Part shown: piece by piece, positions 17,746 through 26,313 of the stretch
Position numbering within the stretch: the stretch's first letter is position 1
Layout: each line of letters opens with the position of its first letter
Origin: an uncultured Roseburia sp.
GTDB lineage: Bacteria > Bacillota > Clostridia > Lachnospirales > Lachnospiraceae
Assembly: GCA_947647505.1 (NCBI GenBank)
Contig: CANSKO010000003.1
Coordinates: 94,324-158,323 of the forward strand
Direction of reading: 5' to 3'
Length of the DNA: 64,000 nucleotides
Made by a program: the position numbers and the translations under genes
Notes under the pieces: model-generated
What the model was told of the DNA's origin: nothing
The model's database searches: none
The model's input: the letters and a program-made list of their open reading frames with translations, nothing else

Positions 17746-18759
17746 TTGGTTCAGTTAAAAATAGCATTTTTGGATGAGGAAGAGGCGTATCTGGAACGGC
17801 TGAGGGGGTATCTTGTCTGTAAGAAAGAGGTTTTCTTTCAAATCTGGACGTTTACGGATACAGACGTTTTTTTAAAAAAACAAAGGGAACCGTTTTTGTT
17901 CGACGCTGTCGTAATGACGGAACGGTTTTGGAAGGAGCTGGCAGAAGCTCCGCTGGAAGCCAAAAAGATTTTGCTTTGCGAGGGCGTGCGGCGAGAATCT
18001 GACGAAGGGCGTCTTCTGGCGTTCAAATATCAGTCCGCGGAAAAACTGTTTTGTCAGATTCTGGCAATGCTCTGGCAGGATGAAGCGCGCGGGGAGGACT
18101 GTCTGCCGGAGCGTGCGGCGGAGCTGATTGGCGTGTATTCGCCCGTACAGCATGAGGATCAGATGTTGTTTGGCCTGACAATGGCGCAGATACTTGGAGA
18201 AAACCAAAATACGCTGTATGTCTGTCTGATGGAAAACAGTGGTTTTTATCGTCTGACAAAGGCGGATGCATCGGAAGATCTTGGCGATCTGCTTTATTTC
18301 ATGATGGAAAATGAGCATGATTTTGCGGCAGGCCTGCACAAAATCCGGCGAAGCTGTAAGAATTTTGATTATATTCCGCCGGTCGTCAATCCGGAGCATC
18401 TGTCGGAGCTTACGGGCGCATTGATGGAGCGGTTTTTGCTGGAATTAAAAAATCGAAGCGGATATGATGTGGTGCTGGTTGATTTTGGGAGAATCTTCAC
18501 CGGCTTTGCGGAAATGCTGCCTGTATTTGGGAGCTTTTACTGCCTTTTAAAAGAAGGCGCGCTCAATCGGTACAGAGAGGAAGCGTTTCTGGAATATCTG
18601 GAAAAAGAGGATGCCGAGAGAGCTGCGATCGTAAAACGTCTGACGCTGCCGGAGCGAATGCCGCATTCGTCGGAAGGAAGCATTCTGGAAAGCGGCCTGT
18701 ATGGAGGAATGGGCGATTATATCCGCAGAAGTCTGTATGGAGGAGTGGAATTTGGATGA
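17746..18759 (+). CDS. TadZ/CpaE-like pilus localisation protein with degenerate P-loop
   Basis: The protein is 337 aa. Residues 1-115 resemble a receiver-like domain (LKIAFLDEEEAYLERLRGYL) that lacks a clear phosphoacceptor. Residues about 125-300 resemble the MinD/ParA-like ATPase domain of TadZ, which places the Tad machine in the cell. At the place of the Walker A loop (about residues 128-140) the sequence is GVYSPVQHEDQ, so the GKT core is missing and ATP binding is unlikely by the normal route. The TTG start at 17746 sits 5 bases after GGAGGTG. It overlaps tadA, consistent with translational coupling. Confidence 0.75.
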   Translation: MVQLKIAFLDEEEAYLERLRGYLVCKKEVFFQIWTFTDTDVFLKKQREPFLFDAVVMTERFWKELAEAPLEAKKILLCEGVRRESDEGRLLAFKYQSAEKLFCQILAMLWQDEARGEDCLPERAAELIGVYSPVQHEDQMLFGLTMAQILGENQNTLYVCLMENSGFYRLTKADASEDLGDLLYFMMENEHDFAAGLHKIRRSCKNFDYIPPVVNPEHLSELTGALMERFLLELKNRSGYDVVLVDFGRIFTGFAEMLPVFGSFYCLLKEGALNRYREEAFLEYLEKEDAERAAIVKRLTLPERMPHSSEGSILESGLYGGMGDYIRRSLYGGVEFG

Positions 18760-19963
18760 GAGAAAGCTGTATCTTACAGTCAGAGAAAGCGTGCTGCAGC
18801 GTATGGATAACAGCCGGGAGCTGACAGACGCACAGCTGCGGGAGTGCATCGAAGAGGAGCTGAAAAAGAGAGATAAGGAATCACTGTTGTCGTTTGTCGG
18901 ACGAAAGCAGTGCGCACAGGCTGTGTTTGCTTCGTTTCGTGAATTTGGCGTATTGCAGGAGCTGATCGAAGACGCGGATGTGACCGAAATTCTGGTCAAT
19001 GGAGCGCAGCGCATTTTTTATGAAAAAGCGGGAGAGCTGCACCGGTTTCAAAAATCCTTTTCCGGGGAAGAGGAGCTTTCGGATTTGATACAGACAATAT
19101 GCGCGGCAGGGAACAGAATGGTCAACGAAGCGTCCCCGATTACAGATACGAGGCTGCCGGACGGCTCTCGCGTAAATATCGTGCTGCATCCGATTTCTCT
19201 GGATGGTTCTTCGCTGTCGATTCGAAGATTTTCAAAAGAGCCGATGAGCATGAAAAAGCTTCTGCAATATGGATCGCTTTCAGAAGAAATGGCAGGTTTT
19301 CTGAAAAAGGCGGTTATCGCAGGCTATAACATTTTTGTATCGGGAGGAACGGGCTGCGGCAAAACGACGTTTTTGAATGCGCTGTCGGAATATATTCCAA
19401 AAGAGGAGCGCGTTGTCACAATTGAAGATTCCGCAGAGCTGCAATTAAACGGGATTGAAAATCTGGTACGGCTTGAGACGAGGGCGGCGGGCTTTGATGG
19501 CGTAACGTCGATTAGCATACGGGATTTGATCAGAACGGCGCTGCGTATGCGGCCGAGCCGTCTGATTGTGGGGGAATGCCGCGGAGCGGAGGCGATTGAC
19601 CTTTTGAGCGCGAATAATACAGGGCATGCGGGAAGTCTTGGGACGGGACATGCCAACAGCACGCAGGATATGATTCGCCGTCTTGAGACGATGGCGCTGA
19701 TGGGAATGGAGCTTCCGGTTTCTGCAATACGCGGACAGATTGCCTCCGGTATCGATTTGTTCATCCATCTGGGGCGCCTGCGCGATAAGAGCCGGAAAGC
19801 GCTTGAGATTGCAGAGCTGGACGGCCTGTCCGACGGGGAAGTGCAGCTGCATACGCTGTACCGTTTTGTGGAAACGGGATGGGAAGAAGGGAGGATACGG
19901 GGCAGATGGGAAAAGAAGGGAGAACTTTTGCACAGGCAAAAATGGGAAGCGGCAGGATTTTAG
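18752..19963 (+). CDS. tadA: TadA/CpaF pilus assembly ATPase
   Basis: This is the hexameric secretion ATPase that powers Flp pilus assembly on the cytoplasmic side; 403 aa. Walker A GGTGCGKTT lies near residue 200. The Asp box, Walker B (RPSRLIVGECRG) and His box (NNTGHAGSLGTGHANS) follow in normal order. The N-terminal region has the DVTEILVNG motif of the family. TTG 18752 is chosen because GGAGGAG lies 6 bases upstream; in-frame ATGs at 18701 and 18737 lie inside or before that site. It overlaps the end of the tadZ-like gene. Confidence 0.93.
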   Translation: MDERKLYLTVRESVLQRMDNSRELTDAQLRECIEEELKKRDKESLLSFVGRKQCAQAVFASFREFGVLQELIEDADVTEILVNGAQRIFYEKAGELHRFQKSFSGEEELSDLIQTICAAGNRMVNEASPITDTRLPDGSRVNIVLHPISLDGSSLSIRRFSKEPMSMKKLLQYGSLSEEMAGFLKKAVIAGYNIFVSGGTGCGKTTFLNALSEYIPKEERVVTIEDSAELQLNGIENLVRLETRAAGFDGVTSISIRDLIRTALRMRPSRLIVGECRGAEAIDLLSANNTGHAGSLGTGHANSTQDMIRRLETMALMGMELPVSAIRGQIASGIDLFIHLGRLRDKSRKALEIAELDGLSDGEVQLHTLYRFVETGWEEGRIRGRWEKKGELLHRQKWEAAGF

Positions 19964-20676
19964 CGTATCGGTCTGTCGGGTATGCGCTGTCAGGATGCGT
20001 GCTGGCAAGCGCATTGATCTCCGTTTTGTTTTATAATTCGCCGTTTGGCATGTGCAGCTTTCCCGTACTGCTCGTTCTGGCAGGAAAGTATGAAAAAGCG
20101 CGAACAAGAAAGCGGGAAGAAAGAGAGCTGAATCTGGAATTCAAAGAATATATGCATGCGGTCAGCGCGTCGCTTGCGGCGGGCAACGCGGCAGAACGGG
20201 CATTTGCGGCAGCGCTGGATGACGTAAGCGTTCTGTTTGGCGGGGCGTCCGTACTGCAAAGGCGGTTGGGCGCATTTCAGAGCCGGCTTTCGATGCAGGA
20301 GCCGATGGAGCATATTTTACGTGACTTTTCCAAAAGCTGCAAAAGCGAAGAGATTGAAACGTTTGTGGAAATATTCTGCTGCGCCAAGCGGGGCGGCGGT
20401 GATTTTATCCACATTATTGAAGTCAGCGTCGAGCGGATTTGTGACAGGATGGATATTCTGGAGGAAATACAGACTGTGATGGCGCAAAAGGCCCTGGAAC
20501 AGAAGGTCATGTGTGTCGTGCCAATTGGCATCCTGCTGTTTTTCCGGCTGACGTCGCCGGAGTTTATCGGCCGGTTATATGGGAATCCGTTTGGGATTTT
20601 TGTGATGACGGCGGCGCTGCTGCTCTATGGGCTGGCATGTTTTCTTGGAGTGAAAATTTTGGAGGTTGAGGTTTAG
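19906..20676 (+). CDS. tadB: TadB-like inner membrane platform protein (T2SSF domain)
   Basis: This is a polytopic membrane platform on which TadA acts; 256 aa from the chosen start. An N-terminal hydrophobic pair (about residues 20-65) is followed by a cytoplasmic helical T2SSF domain (ELNLEFKEYMHAVSASLAAGNAAERAF ... FCCAKRGGGDFIHIIEVSVERICDRM) and two C-terminal membrane helices. The start is uncertain: ATG 19906 has AAGGGAGG 11 bases upstream, while ATG 19942 has no site. It overlaps the tadA end by about 58 bp, which fits a coupled operon. Confidence 0.82.
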   Translation: MGKEGRTFAQAKMGSGRILAYRSVGYALSGCVLASALISVLFYNSPFGMCSFPVLLVLAGKYEKARTRKREERELNLEFKEYMHAVSASLAAGNAAERAFAAALDDVSVLFGGASVLQRRLGAFQSRLSMQEPMEHILRDFSKSCKSEEIETFVEIFCCAKRGGGDFIHIIEVSVERICDRMDILEEIQTVMAQKALEQKVMCVVPIGILLFFRLTSPEFIGRLYGNPFGIFVMTAALLLYGLACFLGVKILEVEV

Positions 20677-20677
20677 A

Positions 20678-21970
20678 ATGATCGCATGTTTTATCGTTTG
20701 CATTGCAACGCTGGCGGTACAGGTCCTTTTTCGCAGACAGCCGTTCATGCAGAACATCCGCAATCCCTGTAGAATGCTGCTGCTGTTCGGGCTGCTTGGC
20801 ATACTGGCCGAAGCGTCGCAGCAGACTGCGGCAGATGGCATAGCGGATGGACGAATCGCAAGAAACGCGCCGGGAAAGGGGGAGCTTGAGACGGAAGCGT
20901 CTTTGTATCTGCCGCAGGAGGATACGGAATATCCGATTACCGTTACGATTGCGGAGCGAAGATATGGAAAGCAGGAAGAGCAGACGCTGCTTGCCGCGGC
21001 AAAGGAAGAGATTCGGCAGACATTTTGCGGAGAAAATGCGTCGCGGGAAAAGATGCTTTCCGATCCGTATATTCTGGAACGCTATCAGGAGGGCGCCGTC
21101 AAAGCGGAATGGATGTTTTCGGAACGGGATTTGCTTTCGCCGGAGGGCAAAAGGCTTGAGAAGGAGCCGGAAAAAGAGGGCAGGGAGGTAAAAGCGCGCG
21201 TTATCTTAACGTGCGGGGAGAGCGAAGCGGAATATCGCTTTTCGTTTCGGATTTTTCCGCGGGAAAAGAGCGGAAAAGAAATGATTTTGCAGGAAGTTAA
21301 GCAACAGATTGCGGAACAGGATGCAAAAAAGACGCATGTCGTGCTGCCAACAAGCGTCAACGGGAAGGAAATCGAATGGAGATCAGAGCGTCAGGGGCAG
21401 GGACTGCAGCTTCTTATGCTGGGCGCGCTTGCGGCGGTTGCAGCGGCTTATGCTGGAAAAGAGCAGAAGGAGAAACAGAAAAAGAAGCAAAAGCAGAGAA
21501 TGCTTCTGGCCTATCCGGAATTTGTCAGCAAGCTGTCGCTGTTGCTGGGGGCCGGTATGACGATATCCGGCGCGCTGCGGAAGATGGGCGCGATGTATCA
21601 GAGAAAGAAAGCGGACGGAGGAAAGGAAGAAGAAGTATATGAAGCGCTGCACTGCATGCTCTGTGAAATTGAAAATGGCAGGAGTGAGTGGCGGGCGTAT
21701 CAGGCATTTTCCGAACGCTGCGGCTTACAGCCGTATCGGAAGCTGGTATCGCTGCTTTTGACCGGACAGAGGGTCGGGAGCCGAAGGCTGATGGAGCAGC
21801 TGAATGCGGAAGCGGACCGCGTATTTTTGGAGCGGAAGCATGCGGCGCGCAGGCTTGGCGAGGAGGCAGGGACGAAAATGCTGCTGCCGATGCTTTTGCT
21901 GCTGCTGATTGTGATGGCAATTGTGATGATACCGGCGTTTTTATCTATATATGGAAATGGAGGACTGTGA
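20678..21970 (+). CDS. tadC: TadC-like platform protein with an extra extracytoplasmic domain
   Basis: This is the second T2SSF platform protein of the pilus; 430 aa. The usual TadC core is at the C-terminus (residues about 265-430: YPEFVSKLSLLLGAGMTISGALRKM ... LLPMLLLLLIVMAIVMIPAF). Ahead of it are two N-terminal membrane helices and a charged, probably extracytoplasmic domain of about 190 residues (residues 55-245) that ordinary TadC proteins lack. That domain (ITVTIAERRYGKQEEQTLL..) is not recognised. ATG 20678 follows TGAGG by 6 bases, right after the tadB stop. Confidence 0.8.
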   Translation: MIACFIVCIATLAVQVLFRRQPFMQNIRNPCRMLLLFGLLGILAEASQQTAADGIADGRIARNAPGKGELETEASLYLPQEDTEYPITVTIAERRYGKQEEQTLLAAAKEEIRQTFCGENASREKMLSDPYILERYQEGAVKAEWMFSERDLLSPEGKRLEKEPEKEGREVKARVILTCGESEAEYRFSFRIFPREKSGKEMILQEVKQQIAEQDAKKTHVVLPTSVNGKEIEWRSERQGQGLQLLMLGALAAVAAAYAGKEQKEKQKKKQKQRMLLAYPEFVSKLSLLLGAGMTISGALRKMGAMYQRKKADGGKEEEVYEALHCMLCEIENGRSEWRAYQAFSERCGLQPYRKLVSLLLTGQRVGSRRLMEQLNAEADRVFLERKHAARRLGEEAGTKMLLPMLLLLLIVMAIVMIPAFLSIYGNGGL

Positions 21971-22008
21971 AGACCAATCAGGCTGCGCAGGAGAATGGAG
22001 GAAAAGGA

Positions 22009-22179
22009 ATGAGAAAATGGAGCGAATTTTTAAGAGAAGAAGAGGCAAACGGAGTTGTCGAGGTGATTTTGATACTGGTCGTATTAATTGGCGCAGTTGT
22101 GATTTTCCGCAGGCAGTTACAGGCGCTTGTCAGCGATCTGATGAGTTCTGTGGAGAACAAGGCAAAAGCGGTGGAATAA
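22009..22179 (+). CDS. Flp1-family type IVb pilin
   Basis: This is the major pilin candidate of the Tad pilus, 56 aa. A short charged N-terminus ends in a Glu-rich leader (LREEEANGVVEVILILVVLIGAVVIF); processing would be expected near the G-V-V-E stretch, leaving a single hydrophobic helix with the conserved Glu at position 5 or so. GGAGG lies 7 bases before the ATG. Only one pilin gene is present while two A24 peptidases flank the set. The gene was hidden inside a longer out-of-frame reading frame. Confidence 0.85.
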   Translation: MRKWSEFLREEEANGVVEVILILVVLIGAVVIFRRQLQALVSDLMSSVENKAKAVE

Positions 22180-23690
22180 GAGACGGGAAGCGCCGGTCGG
22201 CGTCTGTTACCGTTCCGCTGTGCCTTGCGCTTGTCATGCTGTCCGCTCTGCTGTTTACGTTGGCAGAGTCGGCCCGGCATTATGGATTAAAGGCGGACGC
22301 GGAGGATTTGACGAATCTGGCGTTGGAATCCTTGTTTGCCGGCTACCAGAGGACGCTGTTTCGGGAATATGGCATGTTTTTTCTGGACGGCGGGTTTGGA
22401 ACGAAAGATCTGGATCCTGGTCTGGCGGAAGATGAAATGAGCGCGCGTTTATATGATAATTTCATTTCCGACGAGCCGGGCCGCGGCATCAATCTGTATC
22501 GCATGGGCGCGCTGGATGTGGAAGTGGAGGCCTATCGTCTGGCTGCGGATGAAAATGGCAATGTATTTGAACGTCAGGCGGCAGAGGCAATGAAACGGGA
22601 GATCGGACTGCGGGCGGCGCAGAACATAAAAAACAGGATTTTGCGTGTGGAGGAGGAGCAGAAACAGGCAAATGACGGGCAGGAATGCATAAAACAGGCG
22701 GAGGATGCGCTTTCTGAGTTAAAGAGCCAACAGGAGCAGGAGCGTATGGAGGGAGACAATGCGCAGCAGCCGTCGGTGCAGGATGGCCCGGAATCTTCTT
22801 TGTCGGCGGAAGCGCCGGCGGAAAATCCTCTGGATTTTATAAAAAAGCTGAAGCGACAGGGGATTCTTCTGCTGGTATTTCCGGCAGACCGGACGATTTC
22901 GCAAAAAAGCGCGGCCATAGAGCAGGCGCTGCTAAAGCGTGACGTTGCGCAGGGCTGCTTTAAGCAGGCGGAAGCTCCCGGCTGGTATGAGCGGATTCTG
23001 ATGCAGGAATTTATAAAGCCGTATGTCGGGCATGCGGCTGCGCCAAAAGAGGATGGCGCGCTCTCCTATGGCGTGGAATATCTGCTCTTTGGAAAAGGAA
23101 GCGATGAAGAAAATTTGAAAAAGACGGTAAGGAGGATTCTGCTGATCCGGGAGGCGGCAAATTTTGCATATTTGCAGACAAATGAAGCAAAGCGGGCGGA
23201 AGCGCTGGCGGCGGCAACGGCGATAGCGGGCGTTTCGGCAAATCCTCTGGTGATTGGCGTTGTCCGGCAGGGCATTCTGGCGGCCTGGGCATACGTGGAG
23301 AGCATTTGCGATGTGAAAGCGCTGCTGGCTGGCGGGAAAATACCGCTGCTTAAAAATGCCGCGTCATGGCAGAGCAGCGTCTTTCATCTGGGGGAAGCAG
23401 TCGCCGGAACGTATGCGGGAGAGGCGGAAGGGCTGTCTTATGAGAAATATCTGGACGTGCTTTTATATGCGAAGCCGGTAAAGCAGATTGCGTATCGCAG
23501 CATGGATTTGATGGAATGGCGTATGCAAAAGGAGAATGGATTACAGGATTTCAGAATGGATCGTATGATCGTGGGGATAAAGCTGCGTGCGGCATATGAA
23601 ACAGAGCCTCTGTTTTTTGGATTTTTCGGAGGAAGGAACAATATAAACTGGCATTTTTCAACGAAAGCGGAGTATGTGTATGAACAATAA
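22176..23690 (+). CDS. DUF5702-like Tad-associated membrane protein
   Basis: About 504 aa. A basic N-terminus and one hydrophobic helix (SVTVPLCLALVMLSALLFTLAES) are followed by a long extracytoplasmic part containing FREYGMFFLDGGFGT, a pattern I associate with DUF5702 proteins in clostridial tad loci. These resemble TadG-like minor pseudopilins or anchors. The start is a problem: the conserved N-terminus begins before the first ATG (22236). The only start-like codon upstream is ATA 22176, overlapping the Flp1 stop, and no good ribosome binding site sits in front of it. Coupled re-initiation, an unusual start or a sequence error are all possible. Confidence 0.7.
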   Translation: MRDGKRRSASVTVPLCLALVMLSALLFTLAESARHYGLKADAEDLTNLALESLFAGYQRTLFREYGMFFLDGGFGTKDLDPGLAEDEMSARLYDNFISDEPGRGINLYRMGALDVEVEAYRLAADENGNVFERQAAEAMKREIGLRAAQNIKNRILRVEEEQKQANDGQECIKQAEDALSELKSQQEQERMEGDNAQQPSVQDGPESSLSAEAPAENPLDFIKKLKRQGILLLVFPADRTISQKSAAIEQALLKRDVAQGCFKQAEAPGWYERILMQEFIKPYVGHAAAPKEDGALSYGVEYLLFGKGSDEENLKKTVRRILLIREAANFAYLQTNEAKRAEALAAATAIAGVSANPLVIGVVRQGILAAWAYVESICDVKALLAGGKIPLLKNAASWQSSVFHLGEAVAGTYAGEAEGLSYEKYLDVLLYAKPVKQIAYRSMDLMEWRMQKENGLQDFRMDRMIVGIKLRAAYETEPLFFGFFGGRNNINWHFSTKAEYVYEQ

Positions 23691-24546
23691 AGTGCAGTTA
23701 CGGGTGCAAAGGGGCGTCTCTTTGCAATTGCCGGAAATCTCTCTGCCTGCAAACGAACAAATAATCGAGCAAAGTAAGAAAGAGGCGCCCTTTTGCATCC
23801 GTGCGAATGCGTCTTATATGGTGGAATTTTCGATGCTGCTTCCGTTTTTTGTCGGGTTTATGGCGATGCTGCTGTTTTTCTTTCCGATGCTTATGGTGCA
23901 GCAGGAGGTAGGAAATGCGCTGCTGGCCACGGGAAGGGAGCTGTCGGTATTATCCTGTACGCAGACAGAGGAGACGGCAGGCGCCGGATGGATGGCGGAA
24001 GCGTTATTTTTAAAGCATCTGCCGCAGGATTCTGCGGCGGCGCAGTTTGTAAGGGGCGGCAGGATGGGTGTTTTTTTGCATCGGTCTGATTTTTCGGGAG
24101 AACAGATCTGGCTGAAGGCGGATTATAAGATGCGGCTTCCGTTCGGGCTGTTTGGAATACGGGACTTTGCAATGACGCAGAAGCTCTCGTGCAGGAAATG
24201 GACGGGCAGGAGCGAAGGGGATGCGTCAGAGGATGTTATCGTTTATATGACGAAAACGGGAGTTGTTTATCATAGAAAGCGGGAATGCAGGTATCTGTCG
24301 CCGCACGTTTTGCCGGCAGATGGAAGCCGCATTGCTTCGCTTCGAAATGCAGATGGCGGCAAATATTATGCCTGCCCAAAATGCATGGAAAAACAGAACG
24401 CGCATGGCGTTACGGTATATGTGACGCAATATGGAAACCGATATCATGGCAGCAGCGATTGCAGCAGGATCAAACGGTCGGCATTTGCCGTCTACCTGTC
24501 CGAAGTGACTGGCAGACGCTGCTGCAGCAAATGCGGAGGGGAGTAG
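23680..24546 (+). CDS. TadE/G-like pseudopilin with tandem Cys/His C-terminal modules
   Basis: The protein is 288 aa. A basic leader of about 45 residues precedes ASYMVEFSMLLPFFVGFMAMLLFFF, a TadE-like Glu-plus-hydrophobic helix. After a middle domain the C-terminus (from about residue 187) carries two copies of one pattern: VYxTxxGxxYHxxxxCxx(n)CxxC. The first has C-203-like spacing ending CPKC; the second ends CSKC. Such modules look like small zinc-binding folds. Similar modules occur on extracellular nuclease and competence-type proteins, so a nucleic-acid or surface-binding role on the pilus is possible but unproven. ATG 23680 follows GGAG by 7 bases. Confidence 0.72.
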   Translation: MNNKVQLRVQRGVSLQLPEISLPANEQIIEQSKKEAPFCIRANASYMVEFSMLLPFFVGFMAMLLFFFPMLMVQQEVGNALLATGRELSVLSCTQTEETAGAGWMAEALFLKHLPQDSAAAQFVRGGRMGVFLHRSDFSGEQIWLKADYKMRLPFGLFGIRDFAMTQKLSCRKWTGRSEGDASEDVIVYMTKTGVVYHRKRECRYLSPHVLPADGSRIASLRNADGGKYYACPKCMEKQNAHGVTVYVTQYGNRYHGSSDCSRIKRSAFAVYLSEVTGRRCCSKCGGE

Positions 24547-24549
24547 AAA

Positions 24550-24966
24550 ATGGTTGAAACATGTATTTTGCTTGGCACGCTTGGCCTGCACAGCATCGAG
24601 GACATCCGGGAACATAAAATAACGGTGACGCTGACCATGTTCTCCGGCATTCTGGCAATACTTTTACATCTTTTGTTTTTGAACCGGAGTATTTTTGAAA
24701 TGCTGTGCGGCATGCTGCCGGGTGTGTTTTTGCTTGCGCTTGGATATCTGACAGGCGGTAAAATAGGGACGGGTGACGGTCTGGTGTTTATGCTTACCGG
24801 ATTGTACCTGGGCTTTTATGACAATCTTGCGCTGTTTTGCATTTCGTTTTTTCTTGCCGGCGCGTATGGTTTGTTTCTGGCGGCAGTGCGGCGCTGCCGC
24901 AGAGAAAAGAGGATTCCGCTGGTGCCGTTTCTGTTTCTGGGGTATTGCCTGATGATTGTGGGGTGA
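24550..24966 (+). CDS. Prepilin peptidase A24 family protein, second copy
   Basis: This is a small membrane protein of 138 aa with about five helices. Both catalytic aspartate motifs of the A24 family can be seen: IEDIREHKI near the N-terminus and GTGDGLVF in the middle. It lacks the cytosolic zinc domain of long PilD enzymes, like other TadV proteins. It is shorter and more diverged than the first copy. GGAGGGGAG spans the previous stop and leads to the ATG. Two A24 enzymes in one tad operon suggests separate substrates (Flp1 versus the TadE-like proteins) or a pre-flagellin-type side role. Confidence 0.75.
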   Translation: MVETCILLGTLGLHSIEDIREHKITVTLTMFSGILAILLHLLFLNRSIFEMLCGMLPGVFLLALGYLTGGKIGTGDGLVFMLTGLYLGFYDNLALFCISFFLAGAYGLFLAAVRRCRREKRIPLVPFLFLGYCLMIVG

Positions 24967-24970
24967 TGCG

Positions 24971-25180
24971 GTGAAGCGACAGGAGGCGTCTTATACGGTG
25001 GAGATGGCGCTGCTGATGCCGGTTTTGCTCTTTGCGCTGCTGGCGCCGGTTTATATGGGGTATGCATGGTATGCGCAGACGCGGGAAGCGTCCGTCTGCG
25101 GGTTTGAAAAAGCATTTTGCGCAGAAGATAAAGTGAGGGGCAGGATGGCGTTCGAGGATTTTTTGGAGGAATGGAAATGA
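24971..25180 (+). CDS. Small TadE-like pseudopilin
   Basis: The protein is 69 aa. KRQEASYTVEMALLMPVLLFALLAPVYMGY is a short basic leader, a conserved Glu and a hydrophobic helix, the typical TadE layout; only a short soluble tail follows. The GTG start at 24971 follows the previous stop by 4 bases, with GGGGTGA as a weak ribosome binding site. Its stop overlaps the next start as ATGA. It probably joins the pilus tip or base as a minor subunit. Confidence 0.7.
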   Translation: MKRQEASYTVEMALLMPVLLFALLAPVYMGYAWYAQTREASVCGFEKAFCAEDKVRGRMAFEDFLEEWK

Positions 25181-26253
25181 CGGAGTTCAGACGATATCAG
25201 GGAAAAAGCTATATGGTGATAGAGGAAAACGCGATTCTGGAAGGATACGAGTATCCCATGCTGGCGAGAAACAGGATAAACGGCCTTTTGCCGATGCGCG
25301 TGACGCAGGTGAATGAACAATTCCAGTTCTGGTATGAGATCAGCGGCAGACAGACGCTGGAGGACTGGATGAAGCTTCGAAAAACAGGGAGCGTATTTTT
25401 AAAAAAGTTTATGACGGCCCTGGCGGAAGCGTTGGAGCAGTCAGGAGAATATCTGCTGGAGGAAGACGGCATATCGCTTTTGCCGCAGCACATTTTTGTA
25501 GATGCGGATGAAAAGGAAATGCTGTTTTGCTATATGCCGTTTGCAAAGCATCCGTTTGCGGAATCGCTGAAAAGCTTTATGGAGTATTATATTTCACATA
25601 TGCAGCACAAGGAACGGGAGGATGCGCAGAAGTGTTATGCCGTTTATGAGAAATGCCAGCAGGAATGCATGGAAATGGAAGAGCTTCTGTGCATTTTGTT
25701 TGAAGAGGAGGCGTCTGTGGCATTGCAGGAGGGGCAGACGGGGGCGCAGACGCAGACAGAAGAGCGCGCCATACAGGAACGATTGCGGAAGCCGGAGCAT
25801 GGCAGACGGCGCAGCCTGCCGCGCTTACGCCTGCCCGACTGGAAGGCGCCGTCTTTTCGCAGGAAGGAAACGAAGGAGGAACCGTATGCGTTTGAACCGG
25901 AGGAGCAATCGTATGAAACATCCGATCCAACCGTCCTGCTTGGCAGTGAGAGCAGCCGGATTATGGGGGAGCTTCGATACGAGGGCGAAGGGGCGCAGCA
26001 GAATCTTAAGATAACGGGAGACGTCTTTGTGATTGGCAGCAGGAAGGATGAGGCGGACGGCGTAATCCCGGACGATACGGTCAGCAGGATTCACGCCCGT
26101 ATTACAAAAGAAGAGGGAATCTATTATATCGAAGATATGAATTCGACAAATGGCACATATAAAAATGGAGAAGCTTTAAATTTCAAAGAAAAAGCGCCGC
26201 TGGAAAAAAATGACAGAATCTGCTTTGCAAAAGAGCGTTATCGCTTTGTATGA
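25177..26253 (+). CDS. FHA-domain protein (DUF6382-type N-terminus) of the tad operon
   Basis: The protein is 358 aa and soluble. Residues about 1-180 form an N-terminal domain seen with FHA proteins of clostridial tad loci (DUF6382-like, from memory). A basic, Arg-rich linker follows (about 205-250). The C-terminal FHA domain (about 275-358) has the conserved GSR, SRIHA and NSTNGT motifs that bind phosphothreonine. It is the last gene of the operon, with an ATGA overlap, and probably links pilus assembly to a Ser/Thr kinase that is not in this window. GGAGG lies 7 bases upstream of ATG 25177. Confidence 0.85.
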   Translation: MTEFRRYQGKSYMVIEENAILEGYEYPMLARNRINGLLPMRVTQVNEQFQFWYEISGRQTLEDWMKLRKTGSVFLKKFMTALAEALEQSGEYLLEEDGISLLPQHIFVDADEKEMLFCYMPFAKHPFAESLKSFMEYYISHMQHKEREDAQKCYAVYEKCQQECMEMEELLCILFEEEASVALQEGQTGAQTQTEERAIQERLRKPEHGRRRSLPRLRLPDWKAPSFRRKETKEEPYAFEPEEQSYETSDPTVLLGSESSRIMGELRYEGEGAQQNLKITGDVFVIGSRKDEADGVIPDDTVSRIHARITKEEGIYYIEDMNSTNGTYKNGEALNFKEKAPLEKNDRICFAKERYRFV

Positions 26254-26258
26254 ATGGC

Positions 26259-26286
26259 TTGAAAAAATTGGGGCATGTTTTATAAT
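26259..26286 (+). promoter_or_regulatory. Sigma-A promoter of the rhomboid gene
   Basis: TTGAAA (26259-26264) and TATAAT (26281-26286) have a 16-base spacer. It lies directly after the tad operon. Confidence 0.8.
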
Positions 26287-26313
26287 GGAATACAAAAAGA
26301 AACGGGGTATTCC

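Noticed and set aside
21951..22175. N-terminal extension of the DUF5702-like protein over the Flp1 gene
   Set aside because: The extra residues are a shifted reading of the pilin gene and show no protein-like composition.
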